From Phycisphaerae bacterium (GTDB lineage Bacteria; Planctomycetota; Phycisphaerae; UBA1845): 47,814 nucleotides of DNA. Below, piece by piece: positions 35,559-43,608 of the stretch (positions are counted from its first letter, which is position 1; each line of letters opens with the position of its first letter). The DNA lies in assembly GCA_029260055.1 (NCBI GenBank), contig JAJDDX010000408.1, positions 1 through 47,814 on the forward strand. Direction: 5' to 3'. The notes beneath the pieces are model-generated. The model ran no database searches. It had not been told where the DNA came from and saw nothing but the letters and a program-made list of their open reading frames with translations. Made by a program: the position numbers and the translations under genes.

Positions 35559-35704
35559 GGGTGCCACCGGCGGCTTGATGGCTCAGTTGGGTGCCACTGT
35601 TGGCTTGATCGCTCAGTTGGGTGCCACTGGTGGCTTGCCCACCAGTGTCCTTGTCCACGGCGGGTGCCACTGGTGGCTTGCCCACCAGTGTCCTTGTCCA
35701 CGGC
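35559..35704 (+). repeat. Tandem family A REP units
   Basis: Four head-to-tail units begin near 35559, 35589, 35619 and 35662. The last two (35619-35661 and 35662-35704) are identical 43-bp units containing stem CACTGGTGG/CCACCAGTG plus a TCCTTGTCCACGGC spacer. The first two are shorter, about 30 bp, and have lost the right half of the stem. Confidence 0.8.
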
Positions 35705-35874
35705 AGGTGCCGCTCAGCCCTTCCAGAACCCATGTTCGGCAAGGTGGCAGGACCCTCGAATATCGGGAGCGGCTGATAGCACGAGTAGCTCAACTCATGG
35801 GGATGCCCGGGCTCATCGGCCTGACGGACCAGGCTGCAGACTTGATGCAAGATAGGCACGTAGGACGGCCGCAA
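35705..35874 (-). pseudogene. Truncated RAYT remnant
   Basis: The minus frame encodes SLVRQADEPGHPHELSYSCYQPLPIFEG, matching the N-terminus of the intact RAYT (RHYDEPGQAHELTFSCYQRLPLLTD). Homology stops within about 40 residues, and the frame then runs into the tandem REP units. The HUH and Tyr motifs are missing. It is a 5' fragment of a second copy. Confidence 0.7.
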
Positions 35875-35976
35875 CCGCTTGTCGAGGTCGTCGCAATCCG
35901 GAGTTCGTTGAGGAACTCCGGTCCGCGGAACGCCGGAACGGTGCTACGGGTCGCCGCCTTCGCACGGCTCACGACA

Positions 35977-36006
35977 GCACTGGTGGGCAAGCCACCAGTG
36001 GCACCC
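35977..36006 (-). repeat. REP palindrome, family A, inverted copy
   Basis: Reverse complement of the family A unit, ending in GGCACCC. It abuts the right direct repeat (36007-36046). Confidence 0.8.
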
Positions 36007-36046
36007 GGCGATAGCCTACCCGCGCCCGCTGCCGGAACGCAAGCAC
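36007..36046 (+). repeat. Imperfect direct repeat bounding the RAYT locus, right copy
   Basis: Matches 34721-34758 over GGCGATAGCCTACCCGC and a following TGCCGGAA-GCAAG segment. Confidence 0.6.
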
Positions 36047-36079
36047 TTTGCGGTGCCCTTGTTGCAGAACGCCGCCTAA

Positions 36080-37249
36080 TCATCGATCCGGGTCCCAGCC
36101 ACCTGCCTCGTCGTAGCTTCGACTGCGTGGGAAACCCGCCGCATTCCAAAGCGCGTCAAATGCGGGTCGCAACTCACTCGCCACCTCACACTCGTATGAG
36201 TCGAGCAGAACGTCCGGCAACAGCAGTACGTCGCGATCAATCGCAATCGGCTCCGCAAACCGATTGGCCGACATGCACGCCCCCTTGACTCCCATCGCGG
36301 AAATGCAGACGACCAACGGCATCGACACGTCCACTTTCTGCAATCCCGGCAGAAGAATGCGCAGTGTCGCCACGACACTGGACTCGCATTGGTTGCAGGA
36401 GATGCGTCGCTCACCACCACCTTCCGAGACTATGCCGGCTCGAACAGCCTCCACACGTCCTGAGCGAAAAACCTGACAGTATGCGTTCGATTCGCGCCCA
36501 TCGCCATACGGCCGGAAGTTCAACAGTCCGTCCACGTTGATGCGGGGATCCCCTCCACTGGGGCCAAGCGGCGGGAACGAAGCGCCACACTTGATGAGCT
36601 CCGCTACGTCCAGTCGGTTGTCATTGACGAACGAATCCAGCGGGACCAGATGCAGCACCAATACGGAACCGTCAACCAGCGGAACGGGGCTCTCTCGCGC
36701 TATGATCCTACTCAGGCGCTCGTCTCGCCACCGCTTGATGCGCTCAGCAAGCTCCCCAGACGAGGCGAAGGCCGAACGAATCTCGGTCACATCCAATTGG
36801 TACACCCCGGCACTGCTGCGCGTGAAGAAACGGGAAGAACCCTTGAACCTGACCATGTGCGGCGCGGACCAACTCTTCGGGATACGGACAAGCAGTATCG
36901 CCCCTTTCTTGCCCGCGTCGACCGCGTGCAAGCGGATCCCCGGGATGCGTGGCTCGATCCCGTCACGAATGAGCGGCTCTATCCGCAGCTTTTGCTCGTC
37001 TTCTTGGAAGCCGGGCAAGCCAACGATCTCGACGGGCAGCCCGTCCTCCTCTCTGATCCCGAAGATCAGGTCGCCACCTCCTGCGTTTGCAAACGACGAA
37101 ACATCCTTAAGTAGTTCCTTCTTTCCGCTGTCGCTGCCGTCTGGCAGTTTCAGCTTGTACTCGATCGTTCGGGCTTCTCGCACGCCGTTTGCGAGAAGCG
37201 CCTCAACATCCTCAAGGGTAATGCTGTCGATCGACTTGCCAATCACGCT
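36080..37249 (-). CDS. AlbA_2 (Schlafen-like) domain protein
   Basis: 389 residues from the GTG at 37247-37249, with GAGGAG 8 bases upstream. Residues about 10-150 match the AlbA_2 (Schlafen N-terminal) domain: E-x-x-T-I-E-Y-K-L-K-L, KKELLKDVSSFANAGGGDLIFGIRE, then IPGIRLHAV...ILLVRIPKSWSAPHMV and the RFFTRSSAGVYQLDVTEIR end. AlbA_2 domains bind nucleic acid and occur in regulators and in some defence proteins. The C-terminal about 230 residues are not recognised. The gene lies between the REP/RAYT locus and ftcD. A role in defence or in RNA/DNA regulation is possible, but no partner gene points to it. Confidence 0.82.
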   Translation of the reverse strand, partial: SVIGKSIDSITLEDVEALLANGVREARTIEYKLKLPDGSDSGKKELLKDVSSFANAGGGDLIFGIREEDGLPVEIVGLPGFQEDEQKLRIEPLIRDGIEPRIPGIRLHAVDAGKKGAILLVRIPKSWSAPHMVRFKGSSRFFTRSSAGVYQLDVTEIRSAFASSGELAERIKRWRDERLSRIIARESPVPLVDGSVLVLHLVPLDSFVNDNRLDVAELIKCGASFPPLGPSGGDPRINVDGLLNFRPYGDGRESNAYCQVFRSGRVEAVRAGIVSEGGGERRISCNQCESSVVATLRILLPGLQKVDVSMPLVVCISAMGVKGACMSANRFAEPIAIDRDVLLLPDVLLDSYECEVASELRPAFDALWNAAGFPRSRSYDEAGGWDPDR

Positions 37250-37276
37250 ATCTTCTCCTCGACGCCTGAGTCCAAC

Positions 37277-38965
37277 CTACAGCTTCCCGTCCACCATCTC
37301 CAGTATCTCGCTCTCCAGGGCGACTGCATCATCCTGCATCTTCTTGCCTTTGGCGAGGATGTCTTTGATCCACGCTTTGTCTTCCACGTCGCCGGCGTTG
37401 ATGCGGACGTTCAGATACGCTCCCATCACAGCCGACCGGGCGGCGAGGGCCCCTACCCCCGCGTCGGAGACGGAGGCCGGGTTGCCTATCTCGGCCATCG
37501 CCTTGCATACCTCCATGCACGCCAGTGACTGCTGCATGACACTGAAGGGCATCTCGATCGCCTCTTTCGTGGCGGCCTGGATGGCCTCCTTCTTGGCGTC
37601 CTTCTCGGCGTCACTGCCGGCCGGCAAGCCCCAGGCCGCCATGATCTTGTTGAACGCGTTCGTGTCCTCGTCGATCAGTCGAAGCAGCTCGTCATGACAC
37701 GCCTTGCCTTTTTCCGCCCACTCGGAGAACTCCTCCCATCGCTCGTCCCAGCCTCGTTTATGGGAGGAGAGATTGGCTACCATCGTACCCAGAGCAGCCC
37801 CCATCGCTCCCATGGCTGACGAGATCGACCCGCCGCCCGGGGCCTTGGACTCCGAGGCGGTCTCGTGGACGAACCCCGCGACCGTCATATCGACGAGCTT
37901 CTTCGTCTTGGCCCCGGCTGCGATGGCGTACTCGATGATCTTCTCTTCCGGCTTGAAGGGATAGAGTTCGTCGAGCCCGAGCGATTTCACCGCGATCTTG
38001 ATCAGCTCCGCATCGGACACGCCGAGCGACCGCTCCTGCTTGCGAAGGAAGTACTTGCCGGCGTCGAGCATGGCGTTAAGCGGGATCAACCCGACCAACT
38101 CCGAGCCGGTCACGCGAATGCCGCGCACCTGCGACCGCTCGCACACCGCGTCGAACGCGACGTGAGCCGGTGTGACGCTGATGTTGGTCAGGTTCATCGA
38201 AATCTGGGCGACGCCGTACTCCTCGATGAACCAGCCGATGCCCTTGCAGCACTTGAGCATACCCGGCGACCAGACCTTCTTGCCCTTCTCGTCGAGGACC
38301 GGCTTGCCGCTGGGCGTGCCGTCGCTGGTCTTCACGCGGCCCTTCTCACGCACGTCGTATGCGATGGCGTTGGCGCGGCGGGTCGAGGTCGTGTTGAGGT
38401 TGACGTTGTAGGCGACGAGGAAGTCGCGGGCGCTGACGGCCGTCGCCCCGGACTTCGCGTTGAACGTCGCGGGGCCGAAGTCCGGCTTCCATTCGGGCTT
38501 GGCCAGACGCTCCTTGAGCGCTTCGTACTCACCCGCGCGGACGGTGGCGAGGTTGCGGCGCTCGTCGGATAGCGCGGCGTTCTCGTAGCAGAAGACGGTG
38601 ATGCCGACCTCTTCGCCGAGTCGCTTGGCGAGCTTGCGGGCCCACTCGACCGTCTCGTCCATAGTGATGTTGGACACCGGCACGAGCGGGCAGACGTCGG
38701 TCGCGCCGAAACGCGGGTGCTCGCCGGTGTGCTTGCTCATGTCGATCAGCTCAGCCGCCTTGCGGACGACCAGCACAGCCGCGTCGAGCACGGGCTCAGG
38801 AGCACCGACGAACGTGACCACGGTTCGGTTGGTGGCCGCTCCGGGGTCCACGTCGAGTAGCTTGACGCCGTCGACGGTCTCGACCAGGTCGGTGATCTGC
38901 TTGATGACGGCCAAGTCTCGGCCTTCGCTGAAATTCGGCACGCATTCGATAAGCTGATTGCTCAT
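37277..38965 (-). CDS. ftcD: Bifunctional glutamate formiminotransferase / formiminotetrahydrofolate cyclodeaminase
   Basis: 562 residues from the ATG at 38963-38965, with AAGGAAG about 8 bases upstream. The formiminotransferase part (about 1-330) has LIECVPNFSEGRD, a DPGAATNRTVVTF segment, HTGEHPRFGATDVCPLVP and VAQISMNLTNISVTP. The cyclodeaminase part (about 350-562) has SKAPGGGSISSAMGAMGAALGTMVANLS. The protein moves the formimino group of formiminoglutamate (histidine breakdown) to tetrahydrofolate and converts it to methenyl-THF, in the cytosol. No other histidine-degradation gene is in the window. It diverges from valS across 354 bases holding a double-hairpin REP and the valS promoter. 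Confidence 0.95.
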   Translation of the reverse strand: MSNQLIECVPNFSEGRDLAVIKQITDLVETVDGVKLLDVDPGAATNRTVVTFVGAPEPVLDAAVLVVRKAAELIDMSKHTGEHPRFGATDVCPLVPVSNITMDETVEWARKLAKRLGEEVGITVFCYENAALSDERRNLATVRAGEYEALKERLAKPEWKPDFGPATFNAKSGATAVSARDFLVAYNVNLNTTSTRRANAIAYDVREKGRVKTSDGTPSGKPVLDEKGKKVWSPGMLKCCKGIGWFIEEYGVAQISMNLTNISVTPAHVAFDAVCERSQVRGIRVTGSELVGLIPLNAMLDAGKYFLRKQERSLGVSDAELIKIAVKSLGLDELYPFKPEEKIIEYAIAAGAKTKKLVDMTVAGFVHETASESKAPGGGSISSAMGAMGAALGTMVANLSSHKRGWDERWEEFSEWAEKGKACHDELLRLIDEDTNAFNKIMAAWGLPAGSDAEKDAKKEAIQAATKEAIEMPFSVMQQSLACMEVCKAMAEIGNPASVSDAGVGALAARSAVMGAYLNVRINAGDVEDKAWIKDILAKGKKMQDDAVALESEILEMVDGKL

Positions 38966-39037
38966 TTCGCTCGCTTCCTTGTTGAACGGGTCCGCCGCGT
39001 ACGAGAGGCGGCGGGTCTTGACGCCCACGGCATTCGT

Positions 39038-39073
39038 GGTCCGCACAGCGGACCCTACGGCTTGACTCCGTAG
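39038..39073. repeat. Double-hairpin REP-like element, family F
   Basis: Two adjacent perfect stems: GGTCCGC/GCGGACC (39038-39044 and 39048-39054, loop ACA) and CTACGG/CCGTAG (39055-39060 and 39068-39073). A GTGGTCCGCACAGCGGACC-type repeat is, from memory, common in planctomycetes. Confidence 0.6.
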
Positions 39074-39263
39074 GCGCCGTATCGAACTTACGGATCACCC
39101 CTCGAAACGGCGGTCACACCGCCCACCCGGCGCTCACGAAGACCGCGGGTAATCTCGCCGAGACGGTGGTTAAGGTCAACTCGGAAGCGCGGCCGAACGC
39201 CTGTTTTCAACGGGCGAAAACCACGCTGCCGCTCGCGGCTGAGGCACTGCCGCGGCTGGATCA

Positions 39264-39291
39264 TTGACTTTTGGACCCCAACGCCTACCTT
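39264..39291 (+). promoter_or_regulatory. Promoter candidate for valS
   Basis: TTGACT at 39264-39269, a 16-base spacer and TACCTT at 39286-39291. It has the same form as the promoter at 29216-29243. The leader would be about 20 bases. Confidence 0.45.
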
Positions 39292-39319
39292 CGATATTCC
39301 GTACGTTTGGAACCGTCTT

Positions 39320-42300
39320 ATGGAACGATTTGTGATGGCTGACAACACCGCCCTGGACACCGTCTACGACCCGAAAGCGGTCGAACCCGAGATTTACGCC
39401 GAGTGGGAATCGAGCGGCGCGTTTCGCTCGAAGCCCGCGGACACGCCGCGCGACAAGACCTTCACTATCGTCATTCCGCCGCCGAACGTAACGGGGGCCC
39501 TTCACCTTGGGCACGCACTGAACAACACGCTTCAGGACATCCTCGTCCGTTATCACCGGATGCGCGGCTTCAACACGCTCTGGCAGCCCGGCACCGACCA
39601 CGCGGGTATCGCCACGCAAGCGGTCGTGGAAAAACGCATCCTCAAGTCCGAGGGCAAGACCCGCCACGGCCTTGGCCGGGAGGAACTGGTCAAGCGCATC
39701 TGGCAATGGAAGGCCGACTACGAGAAACGAATCATCAGCCAACTCAAGCTGATGGGTTGCTCCTGCGATTGGGAGCGCACGCGGTTCACGCTGGACGACG
39801 GGCTGGCTCGCGCGGTGCGGCACCAGTTCTTCCGCATGTTCAAGGACGGGCTCATCTTCCGAGGCAAGCGGCTGGTCAACTGGGACACGCAGCTTCAGAC
39901 CGCCGTCGCGGACGACGAGGTCTACCACGAGAAGCTCAAAGGCCACTTCTGGCACTTCAAGTATCCGGTCATCGACCCGAAGCCGGGCGAGCCGGAGCAC
40001 GTGATCATTGCGACGACGCGTCCTGAAACGATGCTGGGCGACACAGCCGTCGCCGTGCATCCCGATCCCGAAGGCTTCATGGACCGGCTCGACGCTCGCC
40101 TGAAGGATGACCTTGCCAAGGCACCGGCCAAGGACAAGGCGGAGATCGAGGCGAAGCTGGCGTCACTGGCGGAGCGTCGTGAGTCGTCGCTTGCGTCGTT
40201 GGCGAAGTTGCGCGACATGGCCAAAGACGGGCGGATGTTGATGCTGCCACTTGTCGAGCGGCCGATCCCACTGATCGCCGATGAGTGGGCCGATCCGACC
40301 AAGGGCAGCGGCTGCGTCAAGATCACACCGGCGCACGACCCGAACGACTACGAGGTGGGTCTGCGTCATCAACTACCGATGATCAACGTGCTGAGTGCCG
40401 ACGGCATGGTCGCGCGAATCATCGAGCCTGACGGCAGCGTGAACGCTCACTCGGGGGATTACGAAGGCCTGACCTTCGCCGCCGAGGGACGTGCGAAGGT
40501 CGTGGAAGACCTCGAAGCACGCGAGTTGCTCCACGAGATCGAAGACCACGAAGTCGAGATCGGCCATAGCGACCGCAGCAAGGTCCGTATCGAACCCTAC
40601 TTGTCCGATCAGTGGTTCGTGCAGACGGGGGATCTTCCCGAGCCGCAGGCTTCCCCCGAGCCGCAGGCTTCAGCCTGCGCGGACGCACAACGGCAATCCG
40701 GGCCGCAAGCACCGTACCGCGTTCCACGTCCGACCCCTGATCTCGCCCAGGGCGCCACGCTGCTCACCTGGACCACGTATGGCAACTGGCTCCCCGGAGA
40801 CGAGCGCGGCTTCGTCTCGCGCGTGCCAACCGATGAAGGCACGCGCGAACTACACAATCTTCCGGGTGAACCTTACGACGACGATGAACCCGAACTCCGT
40901 GAAAGTGCGCGCGAGCGCATGAAGGGCAAGCCGGTCCTTCTGACTCCGGAGCACATCGACTCCGTCGTTTCGACAATCGCCGCCGCATGCGAACGGCACG
41001 CGATCGAGCTGCTGGCATTCGCCGTGATGCCGAATCATATCCACGTGCTCTGCCAGAGCGAGTTGCACGGGCGCGACCTGCTTCAGTACTTGAAGGGCGA
41101 CCTCTCGCGCTCGCTGAACAAGGGGTTCGCCCTCGCCGGGTCGCCCCGGTGGTGGACCAAGAGCGGCTCGCGCCGGCGCATCAAAGAGAAGTCTGACCTG
41201 ACCGCCGCCATCGAGTACGTGCAGAAGCAGAGTGGCGCGCTCGCGGTGTGGTCCTTTGATCAGGATGACGGAAAGGTTGTCGAGTTAGTGAAGGCCGCGC
41301 AGGCTGAAGCCTGCGGCTCAGGTGGGCTTACGCTCGGCGATGGTTCTCGCACGCCCGGGCTAGCGCAGGCAGCGATGGAGGTGGTCAAGGACGGAGCCGT
41401 CACCATCTATCCCGAGCGGTACGGCAAAAGCTACCTGGACTGGCTCGCCGAGAAGCGCGACTGGTGCATCAGCCGCCAGCTTTGGTGGGGACACCGAATA
41501 CCGATCTTCACGCTCAAGTTGAGCCAACAGGACGTCGTTGACAGTACTCCGCTTGCGCACGACTTGAGCGTGCTCTTCGAAGCAACAGGTATCAGTGATG
41601 ACGTGTTTGTTCGACAGGAACATGAGTACTACTGGCGAATCGCCGCTCGATCCCAAGAAGCCAGCGAAGTGCTAGCGGGATTGGAGAAGTTCCTTCTACC
41701 GCCGGCGCTTGACACCGAAATCGTACCCGGTGAAGAGCCGCCAGAAGTCGTCGACCACCCCCCTGATGCTCTGAAAGACATCGAGTCTGTTGTAGTGCAG
41801 ACGTTCCTCGGAAAAGGGCGTTATGTCATCCAAGACTCCGACGTCCTCGACACCTGGTTCAGCTCCGCCTTGTGGCCGTTCAGCACGCTCGGTTGGCCCG
41901 AGAAGACGGACCATCTCAGGCAATACTACCCCGGTAGCGTGCTTTGCACGTCGCGCGACATCATCACCAACTGGGTCGCGCGCATGGTGATGTTCGGCCT
42001 CTACTCGATCGGCGAGGTGCCGTTCGACGAGGTCTATATCCACCCGAAGATCCTCGACGGCCGCGGCGAGACGATGAGCAAGTCCAAGGGCAACGGCGTC
42101 GACCCGGTGGACATCATCCAGACACACGGGGCGGACGCGCTGCGCTACTCGATGGCGGACATGTGTACCGAGACGCAGGACATCCGCATGCCCGTCGACT
42201 ACATCTGCCCCCACTGCGGCAAGCTCACGGACCAAAGTGCGGCCGTCAAAGCCGAGGAGCAGGCTCGCAAGTCTCGCGGCGAGAAGCTGGACCACAAGGT

Positions 42301-43402
42301 GCAGCCGGCGGACTGCGTGCGCGTCAAGTGCCGCAACTCCGACTGCGGCTGGGAGTTCGCCACCCAGTGGGCGGACGACACGCTCAAGGAGGAACTCCAT
42401 CTCGCGCGCGAGACCTCGGAGAAGTTCGAGGTCGGGCGTAACTTCTGCAACAAGCTTTGGAACGCCGCACGGTATGCGCTTCTCAACCTCGAAGGCACGC
42501 CGTGTAACAAACTGGACATCGCAGCCTTACCACCCGAGGACCGCTGGATTCTGGCGCGACTCAACCAGACCATCCGCAACTACCATCAGTACGTGCGGAA
42601 GTACCAGTTCTCGGCGTCGATCAAGGAACTCCGCGTCTTCTTCTGGGAGTCGCTTTGCGATTGGTACATCGAGCTGACGAAGCCGAGGATGGCCGCCCCG
42701 CCGACCGATCCCGCCGGTGGGAGCGCCAGGCAGGTCCTCGCTTTCTGCATGGATCAGATCTTGCGGCTGCTGCACCCGACGGTGCCGTTCATCACGGAGC
42801 ATCTGTGGAAGAGGCTCGGCGCGCTCGCACCGAAGCGCGGCTTCCCCGGCGTCGCGGAACTCGAGACGGACAGGGCGTTGATCGAATCGGCGTTCCCGCC
42901 TGAAGCCGGCCACGTCGCAGCTGATGACGCGGCCGTTCTCGAAACATTCGCCGAGTTACAGAACGCAGTGCGCGGCGTGCGCGACTTGCGCACGCAGTGC
43001 ACGGTACCGCCGCGCAACAAGGTGACCGTCACCGTGGTCGTGCCGGCCGAGCACAGAGACGCCTTCACTGCCCAGGCGCACGTCGTCAAGCACATGGCGA
43101 ACATCGGCGATATCTCGATCGCGACCGAGGGCAAGCGTCCCAAGAACGCCGGAAGTGTGAGCGTCGAAGGCCTGCGCATCTTCGTCCACGACATCAGCGA
43201 CGACGATGCTGAGCGCAAGCGAACCAAGCAGGCGCTGGCCGACGCGGAGCGGCAGATCAAGGGCAAGGAAGGCAAGCTCGGAAACGAGAAGTTCGTCGCC
43301 AACGCCAAGCCGGAGGTCGTCGAGGCGGAGCGTCAGCGGCTGGCTGAGCTTGTCGCCCAACGCACGACCCTCGAAGCGCACCTCGCCGAGCTGGACTCGT
43401 AG
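39320..43402 (+). CDS. valS: Valyl-tRNA synthetase carrying an in-frame RAYT transposase domain
   Basis: 1,360 residues; starts at 39320 and 39335 are both possible. It charges tRNA-Val. Class I motifs are intact: PPPNVTGALHLGH (HLGH at 62-65), GTDHAGIATQ, the CP1 editing domain (about 200-430, with KITPAHDPNDYEVG), WCISRQLWWGHR (about 715), DVLDTWFSSALWP, the KMSKS loop as TMSKSKGNG (Met919) and a C-terminal tRNA-binding coiled coil. A CPHC...C-x4-C zinc-ribbon insert follows the core near 955-1010. Between LSDQWFVQTGD and GSRTPGLAQAAM (about residues 439-674) an Y1 transposase domain is inserted in frame: HUH H573-I-H575 (VMPNHIHVL) and Tyr633 (AAIEYVQKQSG). Removing the 708 bases between matching GAT triplets (40631 and 41339) restores about 1,124 residues. 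No stop or frameshift is seen. Confidence 0.9.
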   Translation: MERFVMADNTALDTVYDPKAVEPEIYAEWESSGAFRSKPADTPRDKTFTIVIPPPNVTGALHLGHALNNTLQDILVRYHRMRGFNTLWQPGTDHAGIATQAVVEKRILKSEGKTRHGLGREELVKRIWQWKADYEKRIISQLKLMGCSCDWERTRFTLDDGLARAVRHQFFRMFKDGLIFRGKRLVNWDTQLQTAVADDEVYHEKLKGHFWHFKYPVIDPKPGEPEHVIIATTRPETMLGDTAVAVHPDPEGFMDRLDARLKDDLAKAPAKDKAEIEAKLASLAERRESSLASLAKLRDMAKDGRMLMLPLVERPIPLIADEWADPTKGSGCVKITPAHDPNDYEVGLRHQLPMINVLSADGMVARIIEPDGSVNAHSGDYEGLTFAAEGRAKVVEDLEARELLHEIEDHEVEIGHSDRSKVRIEPYLSDQWFVQTGDLPEPQASPEPQASACADAQRQSGPQAPYRVPRPTPDLAQGATLLTWTTYGNWLPGDERGFVSRVPTDEGTRELHNLPGEPYDDDEPELRESARERMKGKPVLLTPEHIDSVVSTIAAACERHAIELLAFAVMPNHIHVLCQSELHGRDLLQYLKGDLSRSLNKGFALAGSPRWWTKSGSRRRIKEKSDLTAAIEYVQKQSGALAVWSFDQDDGKVVELVKAAQAEACGSGGLTLGDGSRTPGLAQAAMEVVKDGAVTIYPERYGKSYLDWLAEKRDWCISRQLWWGHRIPIFTLKLSQQDVVDSTPLAHDLSVLFEATGISDDVFVRQEHEYYWRIAARSQEASEVLAGLEKFLLPPALDTEIVPGEEPPEVVDHPPDALKDIESVVVQTFLGKGRYVIQDSDVLDTWFSSALWPFSTLGWPEKTDHLRQYYPGSVLCTSRDIITNWVARMVMFGLYSIGEVPFDEVYIHPKILDGRGETMSKSKGNGVDPVDIIQTHGADALRYSMADMCTETQDIRMPVDYICPHCGKLTDQSAAVKAEEQARKSRGEKLDHKVQPADCVRVKCRNSDCGWEFATQWADDTLKEELHLARETSEKFEVGRNFCNKLWNAARYALLNLEGTPCNKLDIAALPPEDRWILARLNQTIRNYHQYVRKYQFSASIKELRVFFWESLCDWYIELTKPRMAAPPTDPAGGSARQVLAFCMDQILRLLHPTVPFITEHLWKRLGALAPKRGFPGVAELETDRALIESAFPPEAGHVAADDAAVLETFAELQNAVRGVRDLRTQCTVPPRNKVTVTVVVPAEHRDAFTAQAHVVKHMANIGDISIATEGKRPKNAGSVSVEGLRIFVHDISDDDAERKRTKQALADAERQIKGKEGKLGNEKFVANAKPEVVEAERQRLAELVAQRTTLEAHLAELDS
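40637..40682 (+). repeat. Left REP end of the valS element (family C) with tandem half-copy
   Basis: The 25-bp arm at 40658-40682 contains the palindrome GCAGGCTTCAGCCTGC. It is preceded by a direct half-copy: CCCGAGCCGCAGGCTTC occurs at 40637-40653 and again at 40655-40671. Confidence 0.85.
41295..41319 (-). repeat. Right REP end of the valS element (family C)
   Basis: Exact reverse complement of 40658-40682 over 25 bases, containing the palindrome GCAGGCTGAAGCCTGC. Confidence 0.85.
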
Positions 43403-43608
43403 CGAATATCACAGCCCGCTGCACCCCCTTCTCAGGCTCCCCAGCCCATCCGCGCCGTGTTCGCGCCCTTTTCGCTGACCAGCAGCGACGCTGCGCGCCG
43501 ATGACATCGCTAGGTGGCGGTCCGCCGCCTGGATCGGCTGCGTGGTGGGTCCGCGCCCATCGCGGCCGGGCTCGGGAACGACAGCGCGGCTTTCGGTAAG
43601 CACCAACC

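Larger units (their letters stand above)
34721..36046. mobile_element. REP/RAYT locus bounded by direct repeats
   Basis: Between the imperfect direct repeats lie: a family D hairpin, a family A palindrome, a RAYT gene, four tandem family A units, a truncated second RAYT, and an inverted family A palindrome. The arrangement suggests repeated insertion or duplication of one REP/RAYT element. The exact ends are uncertain. Confidence 0.6.
38966..39319. other. 354-base divergent region between ftcD and valS
   Basis: Contains the ftcD ribosome binding site, a double-hairpin REP element (39038-39073) and the valS promoter candidate (39264-39291). No gene is seen. Confidence 0.6.
40634..41341 (+). 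mobile_element. RAYT/REP element inserted in frame in valS
   Basis: About 708 bases, a multiple of three, between GGGGGAT (40627-40633) and GGCGAT (41336-41341). It encodes the HUH motif at 41036-41044, the catalytic Tyr codon at 41216-41218 and a TWTTYGNWLPGDERGFVS start typical of REP transposases. It is flanked by perfect 25-bp inverted repeats (40658-40682 and 41295-41319). The exact ends are inferred. Confidence 0.85.

Noticed and set aside
35559-35704. Regularly spaced repeats that could suggest CRISPR
   Set aside because: The units are head-to-tail without unique spacers, and they match dispersed REP palindromes elsewhere in the window.
36080-37249. A defence island around the AlbA_2 protein
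   Set aside because: The neighbours are a REP locus and housekeeping genes (ftcD, valS); no restriction, CBASS, toxin or helicase partner is seen.
40634-41341. valS insert being a group II intron or intein
   Set aside because: No reverse transcriptase, intein splicing blocks or terminal Cys/Asn residues are visible; the insert is a Y1 transposase with REP arms.
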